Origin: Enhydrobacter aerosaccus
Lineage (GTDB): Bacteria > Pseudomonadota > Alphaproteobacteria > Reyranellales > Reyranellaceae
NCBI RefSeq assembly: GCF_900167455.1
Contig: NZ_FUWJ01000008.1
Location: 89,378 to 153,377 of the forward strand
DNA: 64,000 nt
Direction of reading: 5' to 3'
Made by a program: the position numbers and the translations under genes. Positions 17,151 to 25,920 of this stretch are shown in pieces. Numbering within the stretch: position 1 is the first letter of the stretch; every line of letters starts with the position of its first letter. The notes under the pieces are model-generated. The model was given only the letters and a program-made list of their open reading frames with translations. It searched no databases and had not been told where the DNA came from.

Positions 17151-17227
17151 GTCCCCGTAGCTCAGCCGGATAGAGCAGCGGTTTCCTAAACCGGAGGTCG
17201 GAGGTTCGAATCCTCTCGGGGACGCCA
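17151..17227 (+). tRNA. tRNA-Arg (anticodon CCT), element insertion site
   Basis: The cloverleaf is complete: acceptor GTCCCCG/CGGGGAC (7 bp), D-stem GCTC/GAGC, seven-base anticodon loop TTCCTAA with CCT at 17185-17187, T-arm GGAGG/CCTCT around TTCGAAT, encoded CCA end. The bottom pair of the anticodon stem is G-G, a mismatch. It decodes AGG. The recombinase gene of the neighbouring element runs antisense into its 3' half, showing that the element is inserted here and restores the tRNA end. Confidence 0.95.
17186..17227. other. Presumed attachment-site region (left end of the ICE)
   Basis: The 3' part of the tRNA is shared by the tRNA and by the recombinase reading frame, whose last residues (PREDSNLRPPV) are simply the antisense translation of the tRNA. 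That is the classic footprint of an element joined at a tRNA 3' end. The exact crossover and the matching right-hand copy cannot be seen in this window. Confidence 0.5.
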
Positions 17228-18871
17228 TTTCGGTACAAAACTGCGAACGCCAGCGGTCGCCGATTCTACGCCCGAAGCGGCGACAAGTGTTCGTAGCAGC
17301 TCGGCTTTCGAGCCCATGATGCGAATCTCGCTCGGGTCAACCACTTCGATGCGCTGCGCAAGCGCACGCAAATGGTCCCGCCGATATGTTCCATCTTCGT
17401 TCCGCAGCTTGCGTCGCGCGGCAAGCGCAAATCGCCTGAGACTCTCCAACGTGATTGCTGGACCGAGACGCTCCACCGCCGCGGTTGCGCGCTCAGCATC
17501 GGCCTGGGCTTGATCGCGGACCGCCGCGAGTTCGCCGACGCGATCCTTCAAAGATGGATCCGCGACATCGACGACGCCGTTTTCGATCGCGTCATAGAGG
17601 CGCTTCAATTTCGCTCCCGCGTCGGCGGCGCGCTTGCGTAGTTCCGCGATGTGTCCGCGTCGGCGTTCATTCCACTCCTCACGCCGCTCAAGCAATTGGT
17701 CCATCATCGCCGCCAGGCGCGGTGGATCGAGCAGCCGCCACTCCAGATGATCAGCGACGGCGCGGTCGAGCTTGTCCATGGGTACTGTCAGGCCTCGACA
17801 CCCCTTTTCGCCCATCCGCGCCTTAGTCGAGCAGGTGTAGTAGCGATATCGGCTGCCTTTGCCTGTCCGGAGTGTCATTGCGCCACCGCATGACGCGCAG
17901 AAGCAAATACCGGTCAGCAAGGTTGGACCGCTGACCGCGCGCGGCGGCATCCATTGCGGGCTGCGCGCCTTCAGTGCTGCCTGGACTGCGCGATACTCCG
18001 CCTCGGTGACAATCGGCGGTACGGCCATAACGGCATGCTCGGTGTCCGGCTTCGCCGCGCCCGTCCTGTGATCGCGGGTGTTGAACCGATGCTCACCGAT
18101 GTAGGTTGTACGCGTGAGGATCTGATGCACCGAGCCAATACCCCACCGGCCGCCATCGCGCGTCCGGATGTTGCGCTCGTTCAGATGGGTAGTGATTGAC
18201 TTGATCCCCAGCGGCCCACTCCCGCCGTCGCCTGTCAGTGCAAGCCTGTAGATCAGGCGCACGGTGTCGGCGTGGATCGGGTCGATCTCCAATTTCTTCT
18301 TGATCTTTGCGCCGCGCTGTTCGGCGGCGACAATGCGATAGCCGATCGGCGGCAGCGCGCCGTTCCAGTAGCCTTGGCGCGCGTTCTCCTTCATGGCGCG
18401 TAGCGTGTGCTTGGCGTTCTCTTTCGACTGGTATTCGTCGAACAGGGTCATGATCTGACGCATCATCACGCTCATCGGATCATTGCCGAGGTCCTGCGTG
18501 ATCGAGACCAGCCGCACGCCGTTCTTGGCGAGCTTGCGGACGTAGAATTCAAACTGAAACTGGTCGCGGAAAAACCGCGAGAAGGAGTGGACGACGATGA
18601 CGGAGAAGGTCGGCGGCTTCACCAGCGCAGCATCGATCATCGCTTGGAATGCCGGGCGGCGATCATCCGTAGCGGTATTGCCCGGCTCGACGAACTCCGT
18701 GGCCACGTCCCAGCTCTTGGCGACGCAATAGGCGGTGATCTGCCGGCGCTGATCGGGGATCGACAGATCGCTTTCCGCCTGCCGGCCGGTCGAAACGCGC
18801 AGATAGAGCGCAGCCTTTGCGGCGGTGCTGGCGGCTGTCGCCTCAAAGGATGTAGAAGCCGTGTCGATCAT
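17186..18871 (-). CDS. Large serine recombinase (integrase)
   Basis: 561 residues. The resolvase catalytic domain begins 'AALYLRVSTGRQAESDLSIPDQRRQITAYCVAK' with nucleophile Ser27, followed by 'VHSFSRFFRDQFQFEFYVRKLAKNGVRLVSI', the Recombinase domain ('LPPIGYRIV', 'TTYIGEHRFN'), a zinc ribbon ('GICFCASCGGAMTL...YYTCSTKARMGEKGC', about residues 330-375) and a C-terminal coiled coil. It would integrate and excise the element. The stop TAG is the antisense of the tRNA anticodon loop. Its ATG overlaps the GNAT toxin stop (ATGA), so it is the third gene of a TA operon. Large serine recombinases rarely use tRNA genes, which are mainly tyrosine-integrase sites. Confidence 0.93.
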   Translation of the reverse strand: MIDTASTSFEATAASTAAKAALYLRVSTGRQAESDLSIPDQRRQITAYCVAKSWDVATEFVEPGNTATDDRRPAFQAMIDAALVKPPTFSVIVVHSFSRFFRDQFQFEFYVRKLAKNGVRLVSITQDLGNDPMSVMMRQIMTLFDEYQSKENAKHTLRAMKENARQGYWNGALPPIGYRIVAAEQRGAKIKKKLEIDPIHADTVRLIYRLALTGDGGSGPLGIKSITTHLNERNIRTRDGGRWGIGSVHQILTRTTYIGEHRFNTRDHRTGAAKPDTEHAVMAVPPIVTEAEYRAVQAALKARSPQWMPPRAVSGPTLLTGICFCASCGGAMTLRTGKGSRYRYYTCSTKARMGEKGCRGLTVPMDKLDRAVADHLEWRLLDPPRLAAMMDQLLERREEWNERRRGHIAELRKRAADAGAKLKRLYDAIENGVVDVADPSLKDRVGELAAVRDQAQADAERATAAVERLGPAITLESLRRFALAARRKLRNEDGTYRRDHLRALAQRIEVVDPSEIRIMGSKAELLRTLVAASGVESATAGVRSFVPKWRPREDSNLRPPV

Positions 18872-19389
18872 GGTTTCACCAGTCGCTGGATTGCATGCAT
18901 CGGCAGCACAAGGCGAAGCGAGTCCGGCAAACGTACAAAGCCGTTTCCTTCATAGAAGGCAGCGGCACGCTCATTGATCGCCTCCACGACGAGCATCGAC
19001 GAGCCGACCGTGCCCGCGCTAGCGAAGGCGCGTTGCACCGCGTCGGCGAGGAGCACCGCGCCCAGGCGCTCGCCCTGCCGTCTGTCTGAAACCGCCAGAC
19101 GTCCGATGAGGGTGGCGCTGACGAGCGGATAGCGGGGGACGTGCTTACGGGCAGCGGGCGGAACATCGCCTGGCAGCAGCGCCGTGGCACATAAGGTGTA
19201 GTAGCCGAGTACGACATCCGGTTTGTCTGGCTCGACCAAGATGAAGACGCCGTTCGCCTTGCGCCGAACATCCTGGCTCGCTTGCGTCCGGAGATAGCGG
19301 TCAAGGCTGTCCACGCCGCAGGAAAAGCCATCCCGATCATGATGCGACGCAAGGGTCTCGATCCTCAAGTCTGGCCGAGGTGGTGCCAT
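18868..19389 (-). CDS. GNAT acetyltransferase toxin (TacT/AtaT-like)
   Basis: 173 residues. 'DLRIETLASHHDRDGFSCGVDSLDRYLRTQASQDVRRKANGVFIL' is the characteristic opening of type II GNAT toxins ('F.CG...LD.yL...A.QD'), followed by 'VSATLIGRLAVSDRRQGERLGAVLLADAVQRA' (acetyl-CoA loop RRQGERLG) and 'VEAINERAAAFYEGNGF'. These toxins acetylate the amino group of charged tRNAs and stop translation. The upstream DUF1778 gene is the antitoxin; the downstream recombinase overlaps by four bases. Confidence 0.9.
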   Translation of the reverse strand: MAPPRPDLRIETLASHHDRDGFSCGVDSLDRYLRTQASQDVRRKANGVFILVEPDKPDVVLGYYTLCATALLPGDVPPAARKHVPRYPLVSATLIGRLAVSDRRQGERLGAVLLADAVQRAFASAGTVGSSMLVVEAINERAAAFYEGNGFVRLPDSLRLVLPMHAIQRLVKP

Positions 19390-19694
19390 CAGGTGGCGAC
19401 GCGGCGCTTGTGTTCGGCCAAAGCGCGCACCAGCCGCTCGCTCGGCTCGGGTGGATTGACCAAGGCGTCGAAGAACGCCTTGCGATCGCGATCGGAAAGC
19501 ACCATCGTTTCATGCTCGGCGATCGTCCGGCGCGCGGTGTCGGTGAGCGCGGTCACGCAGAAATCGCTGATTTTGCGGCGCGACAGATGGGCGGCGCGCT
19601 CGATAAGGTCCTTTGTTTCTTCATCCAGACGGAACCCGAGACGCTCAACTCGGTTGGGCATACCCCGTGTTGTCTTGGCCAGCTTACGTGCCAT
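19389..19694 (-). CDS. DUF1778 (ribbon-helix-helix) antitoxin
   Basis: 101 residues from ATG 19694 with CAGGAG eight bases upstream. 'RLGFRLDEETKDLIERAAHLSRRKISDFCVTALTDTARRTIAEHETMVLSDRDRKAFFDALVNPPEPSERLVRAL' is the DUF1778/TacA pattern: RHH DNA-binding head and a toxin-wrapping C-terminal helix ('LSDRDRKAFFDALVNPP'). The stop overlaps the GNAT toxin start. A longer frame of 121 residues lacks support. Confidence 0.92.
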   Translation of the reverse strand: MARKLAKTTRGMPNRVERLGFRLDEETKDLIERAAHLSRRKISDFCVTALTDTARRTIAEHETMVLSDRDRKAFFDALVNPPEPSERLVRALAEHKRRVAT

Positions 19695-19778
19695 TGAACT
19701 ACTCCTGACAGGGTCTCTTGTTTCGCCAACAATGTACGTCATATTGACCAACAAAGCAACCTCTAACCAAACCCGTCA

Positions 19779-20018
19779 TCAAGCCCGCGGCCCGAGGATT
19801 TCGTCCAGCTCGTCGGCGAAGTGGCTTTCTATGACACGGAGTTCTGCGTCGGTGATCGGTACGCTCTCGGGCCAATCATCTGTCACGGTGATAGGCCCTG
19901 CCGGGCCCAGCGGGGCGCGGGCCGCGCGCGGAGCAGGCGGATCTGCATAGTCATAAAGGTCCTGAGGATCGCCGGCCCAATCAGACAGGACTCGGCGTGA
20001 ACGTCGTTTTTGCGCCAT
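19779..20018 (-). CDS. Hypothetical protein, 79 aa
   Basis: Small reading frame ahead of the TA-recombinase operon, same direction, 84 bases before the antitoxin ATG. The N-terminus is basic (MAQKRRSRRVLSDW), the middle Pro/Ala-rich, and the end acidic and helical (ITDAELRVIESHFADELDEIL), a layout seen in small DNA-binding or antitoxin-like proteins. I recognise no family. Confidence 0.45.
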   Translation of the reverse strand: MAQKRRSRRVLSDWAGDPQDLYDYADPPAPRAARAPLGPAGPITVTDDWPESVPITDAELRVIESHFADELDEILGPRA

Positions 20019-20372
20019 ACGTTAGTGGACCGATCTGCGGCGTCCCACACAACCGAAACGACACGTCGTCGTGCTGTGGCGTAGGAAAACAGGCAGTAGG
20101 CGGGTGCTGCTTGTCGGAGAACCGTTCCGCGGTTTGTGTGTGGAGCATGAGTGTCGCGGCGAGGTAATCCAGGTGGGCACAGCTGCCATTCCCACGGCCC
20201 CGTTCCTCACTTCCGAACCTTCGACGATTAGCGGCGCAGTGCACGAAAGGTGCCGACCCACCAGCCGGCGCCAACGGGAGCATCCCGTTACGTATTCGCC
20301 AACGATCCGCCCACGACTGCACCCCAGCCTTGTGGAATTTTCGGCTAAGCTCATACCAAACTGAGGGAGTGG
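20019..20372. other. Intergenic region, 354 bases
   Basis: No convincing gene in either strand. It separates the divergent 79-aa gene and the DUF2726 gene and must hold their promoters. It contains one clear inverted repeat, AACGGGA (20273-20279) with TCCCGTT (20283-20289), three bases apart, without a following T-run. GGGAG at 20365 serves as ribosome site for the DUF2726 gene. Confidence 0.5.
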
Positions 20373-21254
20373 ATGGTGCTGCGGCTTGTGAACCGCTATG
20401 AAGAAGTCGCCCATGGCGAGATCAAGGCCTCGGCCGACCGCTGGAATCTTTCGGTCTATCCGAAGGTTCGGCTCGCGGACGTCATCGATCTCGATAGTCT
20501 CGGCGTCGTTGGCGAATTAAAGCGCTACGGCCTGCAGGCCCATTTCGACTTCGTCGTTTGCCGTAATCAATGGGAGCCGGACTATGCGGTTGAGTTCGAC
20601 GGCCGGTACCATTCGATGCCAGTGCAGATCGCGCGCGATCAGAAGAAGAATCAGCTATGCGCGCTTGCCAGATTCCCAATCCTGCGCATCAACAGCAAAT
20701 ACCTCTCGCCGACTTTCGGGAGCATGTCGCTGTTGGCCTGGCTGATGGACGTCTACGAACTCCAATTGGGCTTCGAAGAACAGCAAGCACGCGGCGCCAT
20801 TCCACCGGACGAGCCGTTCGATCCCTTCTTCTTCATGAGCGTCGATCCCAAGGACGAACGCTTTCCGTACTGGTTCTCCGCCAAGCCGCGCATCCGGCTC
20901 CAACAGCTTCACAAGCGTGGAACGATCATCGATTGGGGTTCGTCAGGCTTTATCGGGTATGACGGCAACGACATCATGCGTGGCATCGAGTATATCCGCC
21001 TATCAGAAGCGATGGGCACCTACGTTCTCACGGCGATGCGGCCTCAGCAGTTTCCGTTATGCTTTAGTGATCTCCTCGACGAGATCCTGTGCGTCCAGCT
21101 TGCCGATCGCGTCTTCAGTTGGCTCCGCGGCGAGGTCGCGCCGACACCGCTCGCGGAGATTTACGCCATCGCCGACAGGATGCGGCAGTCGCTGACGCTT
21201 GGCCGCGCCCACGGATATGGACCGGCCGTGGCGCCCGAACGCAACTCGGCATAA
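20373..21254 (+). CDS. DUF2726-containing protein
   Basis: 293 residues. The segment 'HFDFVVCRNQWEPDYAVEFDGRYH' and 'RDQKKNQLCALARFPILRINSKYL' (residues 50-110) is the DUF2726 core, a PD-(D/E)XK/Vsr-like nuclease relative: D/E residues in 'AVEFDG' and the 'D.KKN.LC....P.LRI' helix. The remaining two thirds is unrecognised and contains several conserved-looking aromatic stretches (FFFMSVDPKDERFPYWF). It is convergent with the TrlF-type ATPase gene with 45 bases between stops. Possible role in DNA processing or defence; not demonstrated. Confidence 0.7.
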   Translation: MVLRLVNRYEEVAHGEIKASADRWNLSVYPKVRLADVIDLDSLGVVGELKRYGLQAHFDFVVCRNQWEPDYAVEFDGRYHSMPVQIARDQKKNQLCALARFPILRINSKYLSPTFGSMSLLAWLMDVYELQLGFEEQQARGAIPPDEPFDPFFFMSVDPKDERFPYWFSAKPRIRLQQLHKRGTIIDWGSSGFIGYDGNDIMRGIEYIRLSEAMGTYVLTAMRPQQFPLCFSDLLDEILCVQLADRVFSWLRGEVAPTPLAEIYAIADRMRQSLTLGRAHGYGPAVAPERNSA

Positions 21255-21299
21255 AGCCTCAACCAGGTGGGACGCCAAGACGAGCGGTGCCGCCAAGCC

Positions 21300-24284
21300 C
21301 TACATTCTCACGCGCAGTCGCCGCGCCCTTTCCCGGAAGGCGGCTTCGCCGCCTTCCAAGATTTCGCAGACTTTTCGGCGAATGTCTGGATTCTCCAAGC
21401 CGCCGCTCTCGTAGCTGATCTCCGGTAACTCACCTGGCCGATGCGAACCGCACGTCGCAACGATCACCTGATCGGCGTCGGCGTTGACAACGAGATTGGC
21501 GTTGTGGGTGACGATGATGATCTGCCGACGCAGCTTGGCGCGACGAAAGCGCTCGACCAACTCTTCGAAGATCGACTTGGGATCGAGATTTTCTTCGGGC
21601 TGATCGATGATCAGGGGCCGATCGTCGTCACGATCGATCGCCAAGTACAGTAGCAACAGCACAATGCCGCGCGTCCCCGGCGACAGTTGCTCGATATCGA
21701 CGCCTTCATACTGGACGCCATAGGCGATCTTGATGTGATCGGTTCCGTAGAGCCACGCGGAGATGCGTCCGCCCCATTCCCGGAACGCCGCGGCGTTGCC
21801 GCGATCAACCGGCGCATGGGCGATCAGCTCAGACTCATGGGCGTCACGGAACTTGGCCATCGCCTCGGCGACGTCGGCACTCGAGCCCCGTTCCCAAGCC
21901 GGAAGCAGCTCCGCTTTCGCCGCTTCCAACAGAGCACCGCGCCCCTTGAATGGTCCAATCTTGCGCAGGTCCAGGAGATCCTCGCCTTGCTGCGCCCAGG
22001 CCGCGACATCGACCGAACGGCGAATGGAGAATGAGAGCTTGCCCAAGGCTCCTTCCTCAGCCTCGAGGCGCGCCTTCAGCGGCTCATAGAGCGCTGAAAG
22101 CTCCTTTTCTTCTTCGATGATGCCGTCGAATACCGCCGCGTAGCTGTCGCGTCGGGACTGGATCAGCACCCTGATCCGTTCCTCGGCCTGGTTGGCGGAT
22201 TCGATGTCGCGGTCGAGTTTTGCGAGCGCCGCCTCATCGCGCGAAATCTTCTCTGAGAGCCGGGCGAAGGCCTTGGCGTTCTCGGCGTCGACGCCGATCA
22301 GGGCGCGGAGCCGAGCCCCCTCCTTATCGAGCAGGCTTAACGTCTGCTTGTCGAGCGCGGCACCATCCGGCAACAACGACGTGGACAGCTGCGCACCCGC
22401 GGGGGCGCCCACTTCGCCAGCGGCCGGGCCGGACAACACACGAATACGGCCGTCCATCGCCGTGATGGCCGCCGTGAGAATCCCGTCCACATCGCCGGCA
22501 AAATCCAGCAGGAACGCCCTCCAGCTCTCGGCCGATAGGCCGGCTTCCGCATGCGCCTGTTGAAGTTGGCGCAAGCGCATCGGCGCCCTGTTCGTGCGTG
22601 TATCAGCCACGTCATCCTTCAAGGCGAGTAAGGCTTGGCGACGGCGACGCGCTTGCTCGACTTGAAACCGCACCGCCTCCGCGGCGGTCGAGACTGTATC
22701 GAGCCGCTTGGCACGTTCCTCGCCGCCCTTGCCGATCAGGGTGCTGCGGTCGCGCTTGTCCTTGGCAATCGATCCGACCTTTTCGATCCGCTGCTTCTGC
22801 AGGCTTGGCAGGCTCGCGCGGCGATCACGCTCGACGTTGAGCTCCTGTGCGGTCTCTGCAAGGGCTTCCTCATGGCTCTGGCGGGTCGCCCGCCCACGCG
22901 CGGCGCGCAGATCAAGCAGCTCGCGAAAAGTCGTCGTCCCCATCCGATCCTCGGACGGATGCGCCTGATAGATGACGCGCTCTATCTCGGCGAGCAGCTC
23001 GTCTGTGACGCCTTCTGCAGAGCAAAGGGTGTCGACGAATTGCTGCGACAGATACTGCACGCGCGGGGAATCCAGGAAATCCTCCATCTCGACATGCCGG
23101 AGCTCATTCGAGGTCGGGTCGCCATCCTCCCAGGCGAGTTGTGCAGCGCTTTCACCGAGATGCGGCTTGGCGCGACGAATGAAGGATCGCTCGCTGAGAT
23201 GCGGCGATAGGGCAAAGCTGCCAGCCGCGATGATGTCAGCGAGCGCCGTCTTTCCCGATCCACGCGCGCCGATGATGCCGACGAGTCCGCTATTGAGCGG
23301 AACTGGCGTCGTCTTGAGCCAGCGCGCGTTGGTGACGGCGACGGACGTGATCGCCTGAGACGGCAGGGCGCCGCGCGGCGGCGCCGCACCGATCATGGTG
23401 CGCGCATCCGGCTCCAGGCACGTCTGCCGCAATGACTCGAAGTTGATGTCGCCTTTGATCCAACAGCATCGGTCGAGGTCGGGGGTGCCAACCGCCTTAG
23501 GGCCATGGGCGTCGCTGCCGTGCAGACACGGCTTGCGACCGCCCCAATCCGAATTGAGCTTCTCGACGCTCGCCGCCCCGCGGCCGAGCCAGAACTCGCG
23601 CTGCTTCGGCTGTGAGGCGAAGATGATATGCGCGGTCCGCTCAATCTCTTTCCGCAACGCTGCAAGGGATGCGTCGCCCTGCAGTCCTGACGTACCATCG
23701 TTGCTGCCGGCGGCAACGGCGATCAGCACATTCTCCTGGACCCAAGTGCTGCGCTTCCATTCTGCACGCAGTTGGTCCGGGTTGACTTTGAACTGATTGG
23801 TGCCGGCGGCGAGCGCTGCTCCATCGTCTTGCAGGGTGGTGTCGTGGGCTCGGCCGAGTCGGATCAAATCGCCGCGATCGCAGCGGAAAGACTCGCCATA
23901 GGCATCGAACGTGAAGGCTCGAAGGAACCTCCGAAGCTGCTCGACATGTTCGGGATCGTCGGGCGACACAAGCAGATGGACATTGATCGGTGATCCTTTG
24001 CCCGTTCCGATCCCGTAACGCATCTCCACATTCGGAAAGATCAGATCAACGTCGGCGAGTCGGCCTTCCTTCTTCTTCGCCAGCACCGTCTCGTAGACGT
24101 CCACGCTGTAGTAGTCGGTAATGCCGAGCGCGCGTATCGGCGGGTCTGAGGCCTCGACACGGTCAAGGAACTGTGCCCAGCCATCGGCGCCAGGATACTG
24201 GTCGTTGAGAACCGTCCCAGGCGCATGGAGATGCGGATCCCACCGATGCCATTTCGAACCTCCTGCGTCTCGACTCCCGACCAT
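21300..24284 (-). CDS. PHP-domain/SMC-like ATPase (TrlF type)
   Basis: 994 residues from ATG 24284, which follows a strong AAGGGGGG ribosome site; the frame is open 14 codons further. The N-terminal PHP domain shows 'KWHRWDPHLHAPGT' (HxH), 'RALGITDYYSVDVY', 'INVHLLV' and 'CLHGSDAHGPKAVG', the metal-binding motifs of PHP phosphoesterases. An ABC/SMC ATPase follows: Walker A 'IIGARGSGKTALADI' near residue 345, about 450 residues of coiled coil, signature 'LSPGTRGIVLLLLYLA', Walker B 'PLIIDQPEENLD', H-loop 'IIIVTHNANL'. Known as TrlF-family; such PHP-SMC proteins are frequent in defence islands. Here it is mobile-element cargo and probably cuts or senses foreign nucleic acid (inference). Confidence 0.82.
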   Translation of the reverse strand: MVGSRDAGGSKWHRWDPHLHAPGTVLNDQYPGADGWAQFLDRVEASDPPIRALGITDYYSVDVYETVLAKKKEGRLADVDLIFPNVEMRYGIGTGKGSPINVHLLVSPDDPEHVEQLRRFLRAFTFDAYGESFRCDRGDLIRLGRAHDTTLQDDGAALAAGTNQFKVNPDQLRAEWKRSTWVQENVLIAVAAGSNDGTSGLQGDASLAALRKEIERTAHIIFASQPKQREFWLGRGAASVEKLNSDWGGRKPCLHGSDAHGPKAVGTPDLDRCCWIKGDINFESLRQTCLEPDARTMIGAAPPRGALPSQAITSVAVTNARWLKTTPVPLNSGLVGIIGARGSGKTALADIIAAGSFALSPHLSERSFIRRAKPHLGESAAQLAWEDGDPTSNELRHVEMEDFLDSPRVQYLSQQFVDTLCSAEGVTDELLAEIERVIYQAHPSEDRMGTTTFRELLDLRAARGRATRQSHEEALAETAQELNVERDRRASLPSLQKQRIEKVGSIAKDKRDRSTLIGKGGEERAKRLDTVSTAAEAVRFQVEQARRRRQALLALKDDVADTRTNRAPMRLRQLQQAHAEAGLSAESWRAFLLDFAGDVDGILTAAITAMDGRIRVLSGPAAGEVGAPAGAQLSTSLLPDGAALDKQTLSLLDKEGARLRALIGVDAENAKAFARLSEKISRDEAALAKLDRDIESANQAEERIRVLIQSRRDSYAAVFDGIIEEEKELSALYEPLKARLEAEEGALGKLSFSIRRSVDVAAWAQQGEDLLDLRKIGPFKGRGALLEAAKAELLPAWERGSSADVAEAMAKFRDAHESELIAHAPVDRGNAAAFREWGGRISAWLYGTDHIKIAYGVQYEGVDIEQLSPGTRGIVLLLLYLAIDRDDDRPLIIDQPEENLDPKSIFEELVERFRRAKLRRQIIIVTHNANLVVNADADQVIVATCGSHRPGELPEISYESGGLENPDIRRKVCEILEGGEAAFRERARRLRVRM

Positions 24285-24307
24285 AATCCCCCCCTTAGCC
24301 GGCGATG

Positions 24308-24349
24308 CCGCTGCCAGTGGGCGCAATCGGCAGGCTCCGCTGGCAGCGG
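24308..24349. promoter_or_regulatory. Long-loop inverted repeat upstream of the TrlF-type gene
   Basis: CCGCTGCCA (24308-24316) and TGGCAGCGG (24341-24349) are perfect 9-base complements, 24 bases apart, starting 24 bases before the ATG at 24284 on the minus strand. It may form a leader hairpin or be an operator. Confidence 0.4.
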
Positions 24350-24550
24350 ATGCATTTGGACCGCTCTTGTGTGCGGTTCACTTTGCGTCATATACCGAAT
24401 CGATCTTACACCAGACTCAGCCCGAGGTTGCGTATTCGATGTTTGCGCAGCGTCAGGATAGGAGGCGAGTAGGGGAACGCCTTCCTCTGCGTTCGAGCCT
24501 CGCGTCTCGGTCGATGTCTCCCGTAAGGCTGGCCGCACCGTAATGCCCCG

Positions 24551-24636
24551 CTAGAGGGAGAGGGCTGCGGCTGTCGCCGTGATGGGTTGAGGGTCGAGAG
24601 AGAGGCTCCCGGCCGACCCGTCATGGAGATTCTACC
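24551..24636 (+). promoter_or_regulatory. Duplicated leader element A, copy 1
   Basis: This 86-base stretch before the DUF932 gene is closely repeated at 25921-26003 before the ParB-like gene. Shared blocks include CTAGAGG near the left end, AGAGGGCTGCG, GGTTGAGGGTCGAGAGAGAG and CCGTCATGGAGA. GATGGGT (24581-24587) pairs with ACCCGTC (24616-24622) around the purine-rich block, placing a hairpin just before the ribosome site GGAG. In copy 2 the pairing is kept with a changed base. Likely a translational or transcriptional control leader shared by the maintenance genes. Confidence 0.6.
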
Positions 24637-25848
24637 ATGACTCAGATCAACATCCTCCCCGGGCAAGACGCCTTCCGTGCCACGCCGGTTTCTGCCGGCT
24701 ATAAGGTCGACATCTCGCGCGGCGAACGAATCGGGCGAGTGTCGTCCGAATGGTTCTCGCGGCCTGACGACGAGCGCTATCTGTCGCTCAGCGCCCTCTA
24801 CGCCACCGTTCGCGCACGCGCCGACCGCGCCAACGCCCGCACCGTCGAGACCCGGACCCTTCGTGTCGAGGCCAGCCGGGATAACGCCGAACGCCTGGCC
24901 CTGATCGTGCCCGGCCGCGAAGAGCCCATCGCTCCGACACACTGGTCGTTCGGCCAGATGTGTAGCCTGGTCGGCGCGCCCGCCGGCTACATGCGGCAGC
25001 TTCCGGCGCCGCTTGCCGGCATCAACATGCAGCATGGGCTGCTCTCGCACCGCGCCGAGCTGGTGAAGACGCTGGAGGCGGACGACGGGCGGATCGAGCT
25101 ACGCGCCGTCACCGGCCCGGACTATGGCCGTATCTGGGACCATGAGCTGGTCGCCGCGGTCATGAAGATCGCCGGTGAGGGTACGGGCGATACGCGCTGG
25201 AAGGTGCCGGGCCTGCTCGACTGGTCGACCATGACGCACAACCCGTTCGTCGAGGTGACCAAGGATACGACCACCCTCTATGCCTCCGATCGCGATGTCT
25301 TCCTCTTCCTGGTCGACGATACCCATCCGATCGAAGCGGGCCGCCTCCCCAACGGCGATCCCGACCTCTACTTCCGCGGCTTCTATTGCTGGAACAGCGA
25401 GGTGGGCTCCAAGACGCTCGGCATGGCGTCCTTCTACCTCCGCGCCGTCTGCATGAATCGCAATATATGGGGCGCCGAGGGCTTCGAGGAGATCTCGATC
25501 CGCCACAGCAAGTTCGCCAGCCACCGGTTCGCACACCAGGCGGCGCCAGCGCTGGAACGCTTCGCCACGTCATCGCCCGCGCCGTTTATGGCGGGGATCA
25601 GGGCCGCTCGCGAGCAGGTCGTTGCGCGCAACGATGAGGATCGCGAGAGCTTCCTGCGCAGGCGCGGCTTCTCGCGTCCCGAGACCGAGAAGATCATCGC
25701 CACCGTGCTGGAGGAGGAAGGGCGGCCGCCGGAGTCGGTCTTCGATTTCGTCCAGGGAATCACGGCGCTTGCCCGCGCCAAGCCGCATCAGGATGCGCGG
25801 CTGGAGCTGGAGGGCAGGGCCGCGAAACTCCTTTCCAGCGTCCGGTAA
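24637..25848 (+). CDS. DUF932 protein
   Basis: 403 residues. 'APTHWSFGQMCSLVGAPAGYMRQLPAPLAGINMQHGLL' and 'LRAVTGPDYGRIWDHELVAAVMKIAGEG' followed by 'DRDVFLFLVDDTHPIE...RGFYCWNSEVGSKTLGMASFYLRAVCMNRNIWG' define the DUF932 family, found on plasmids, phages and ICEs and sometimes linked to DNA repair or recombination, but of unknown biochemistry. First gene of the maintenance block; its leader matches that of the next gene. Confidence 0.88.
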   Translation: MTQINILPGQDAFRATPVSAGYKVDISRGERIGRVSSEWFSRPDDERYLSLSALYATVRARADRANARTVETRTLRVEASRDNAERLALIVPGREEPIAPTHWSFGQMCSLVGAPAGYMRQLPAPLAGINMQHGLLSHRAELVKTLEADDGRIELRAVTGPDYGRIWDHELVAAVMKIAGEGTGDTRWKVPGLLDWSTMTHNPFVEVTKDTTTLYASDRDVFLFLVDDTHPIEAGRLPNGDPDLYFRGFYCWNSEVGSKTLGMASFYLRAVCMNRNIWGAEGFEEISIRHSKFASHRFAHQAAPALERFATSSPAPFMAGIRAAREQVVARNDEDRESFLRRRGFSRPETEKIIATVLEEEGRPPESVFDFVQGITALARAKPHQDARLELEGRAAKLLSSVR

Positions 25849-25920
25849 TACCGGGGAACGGGAGGCGTGGAGCCGGGTCCACGCCTCCACGCCTTTACGA
25901 TTCCGCGCAGCCCCAGCCTC

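Noticed and set aside
25099..25536. Minus-strand frame within the DUF932 gene
   Set aside because: Shadow; no ribosome site and the opposite strand encodes a recognised family.
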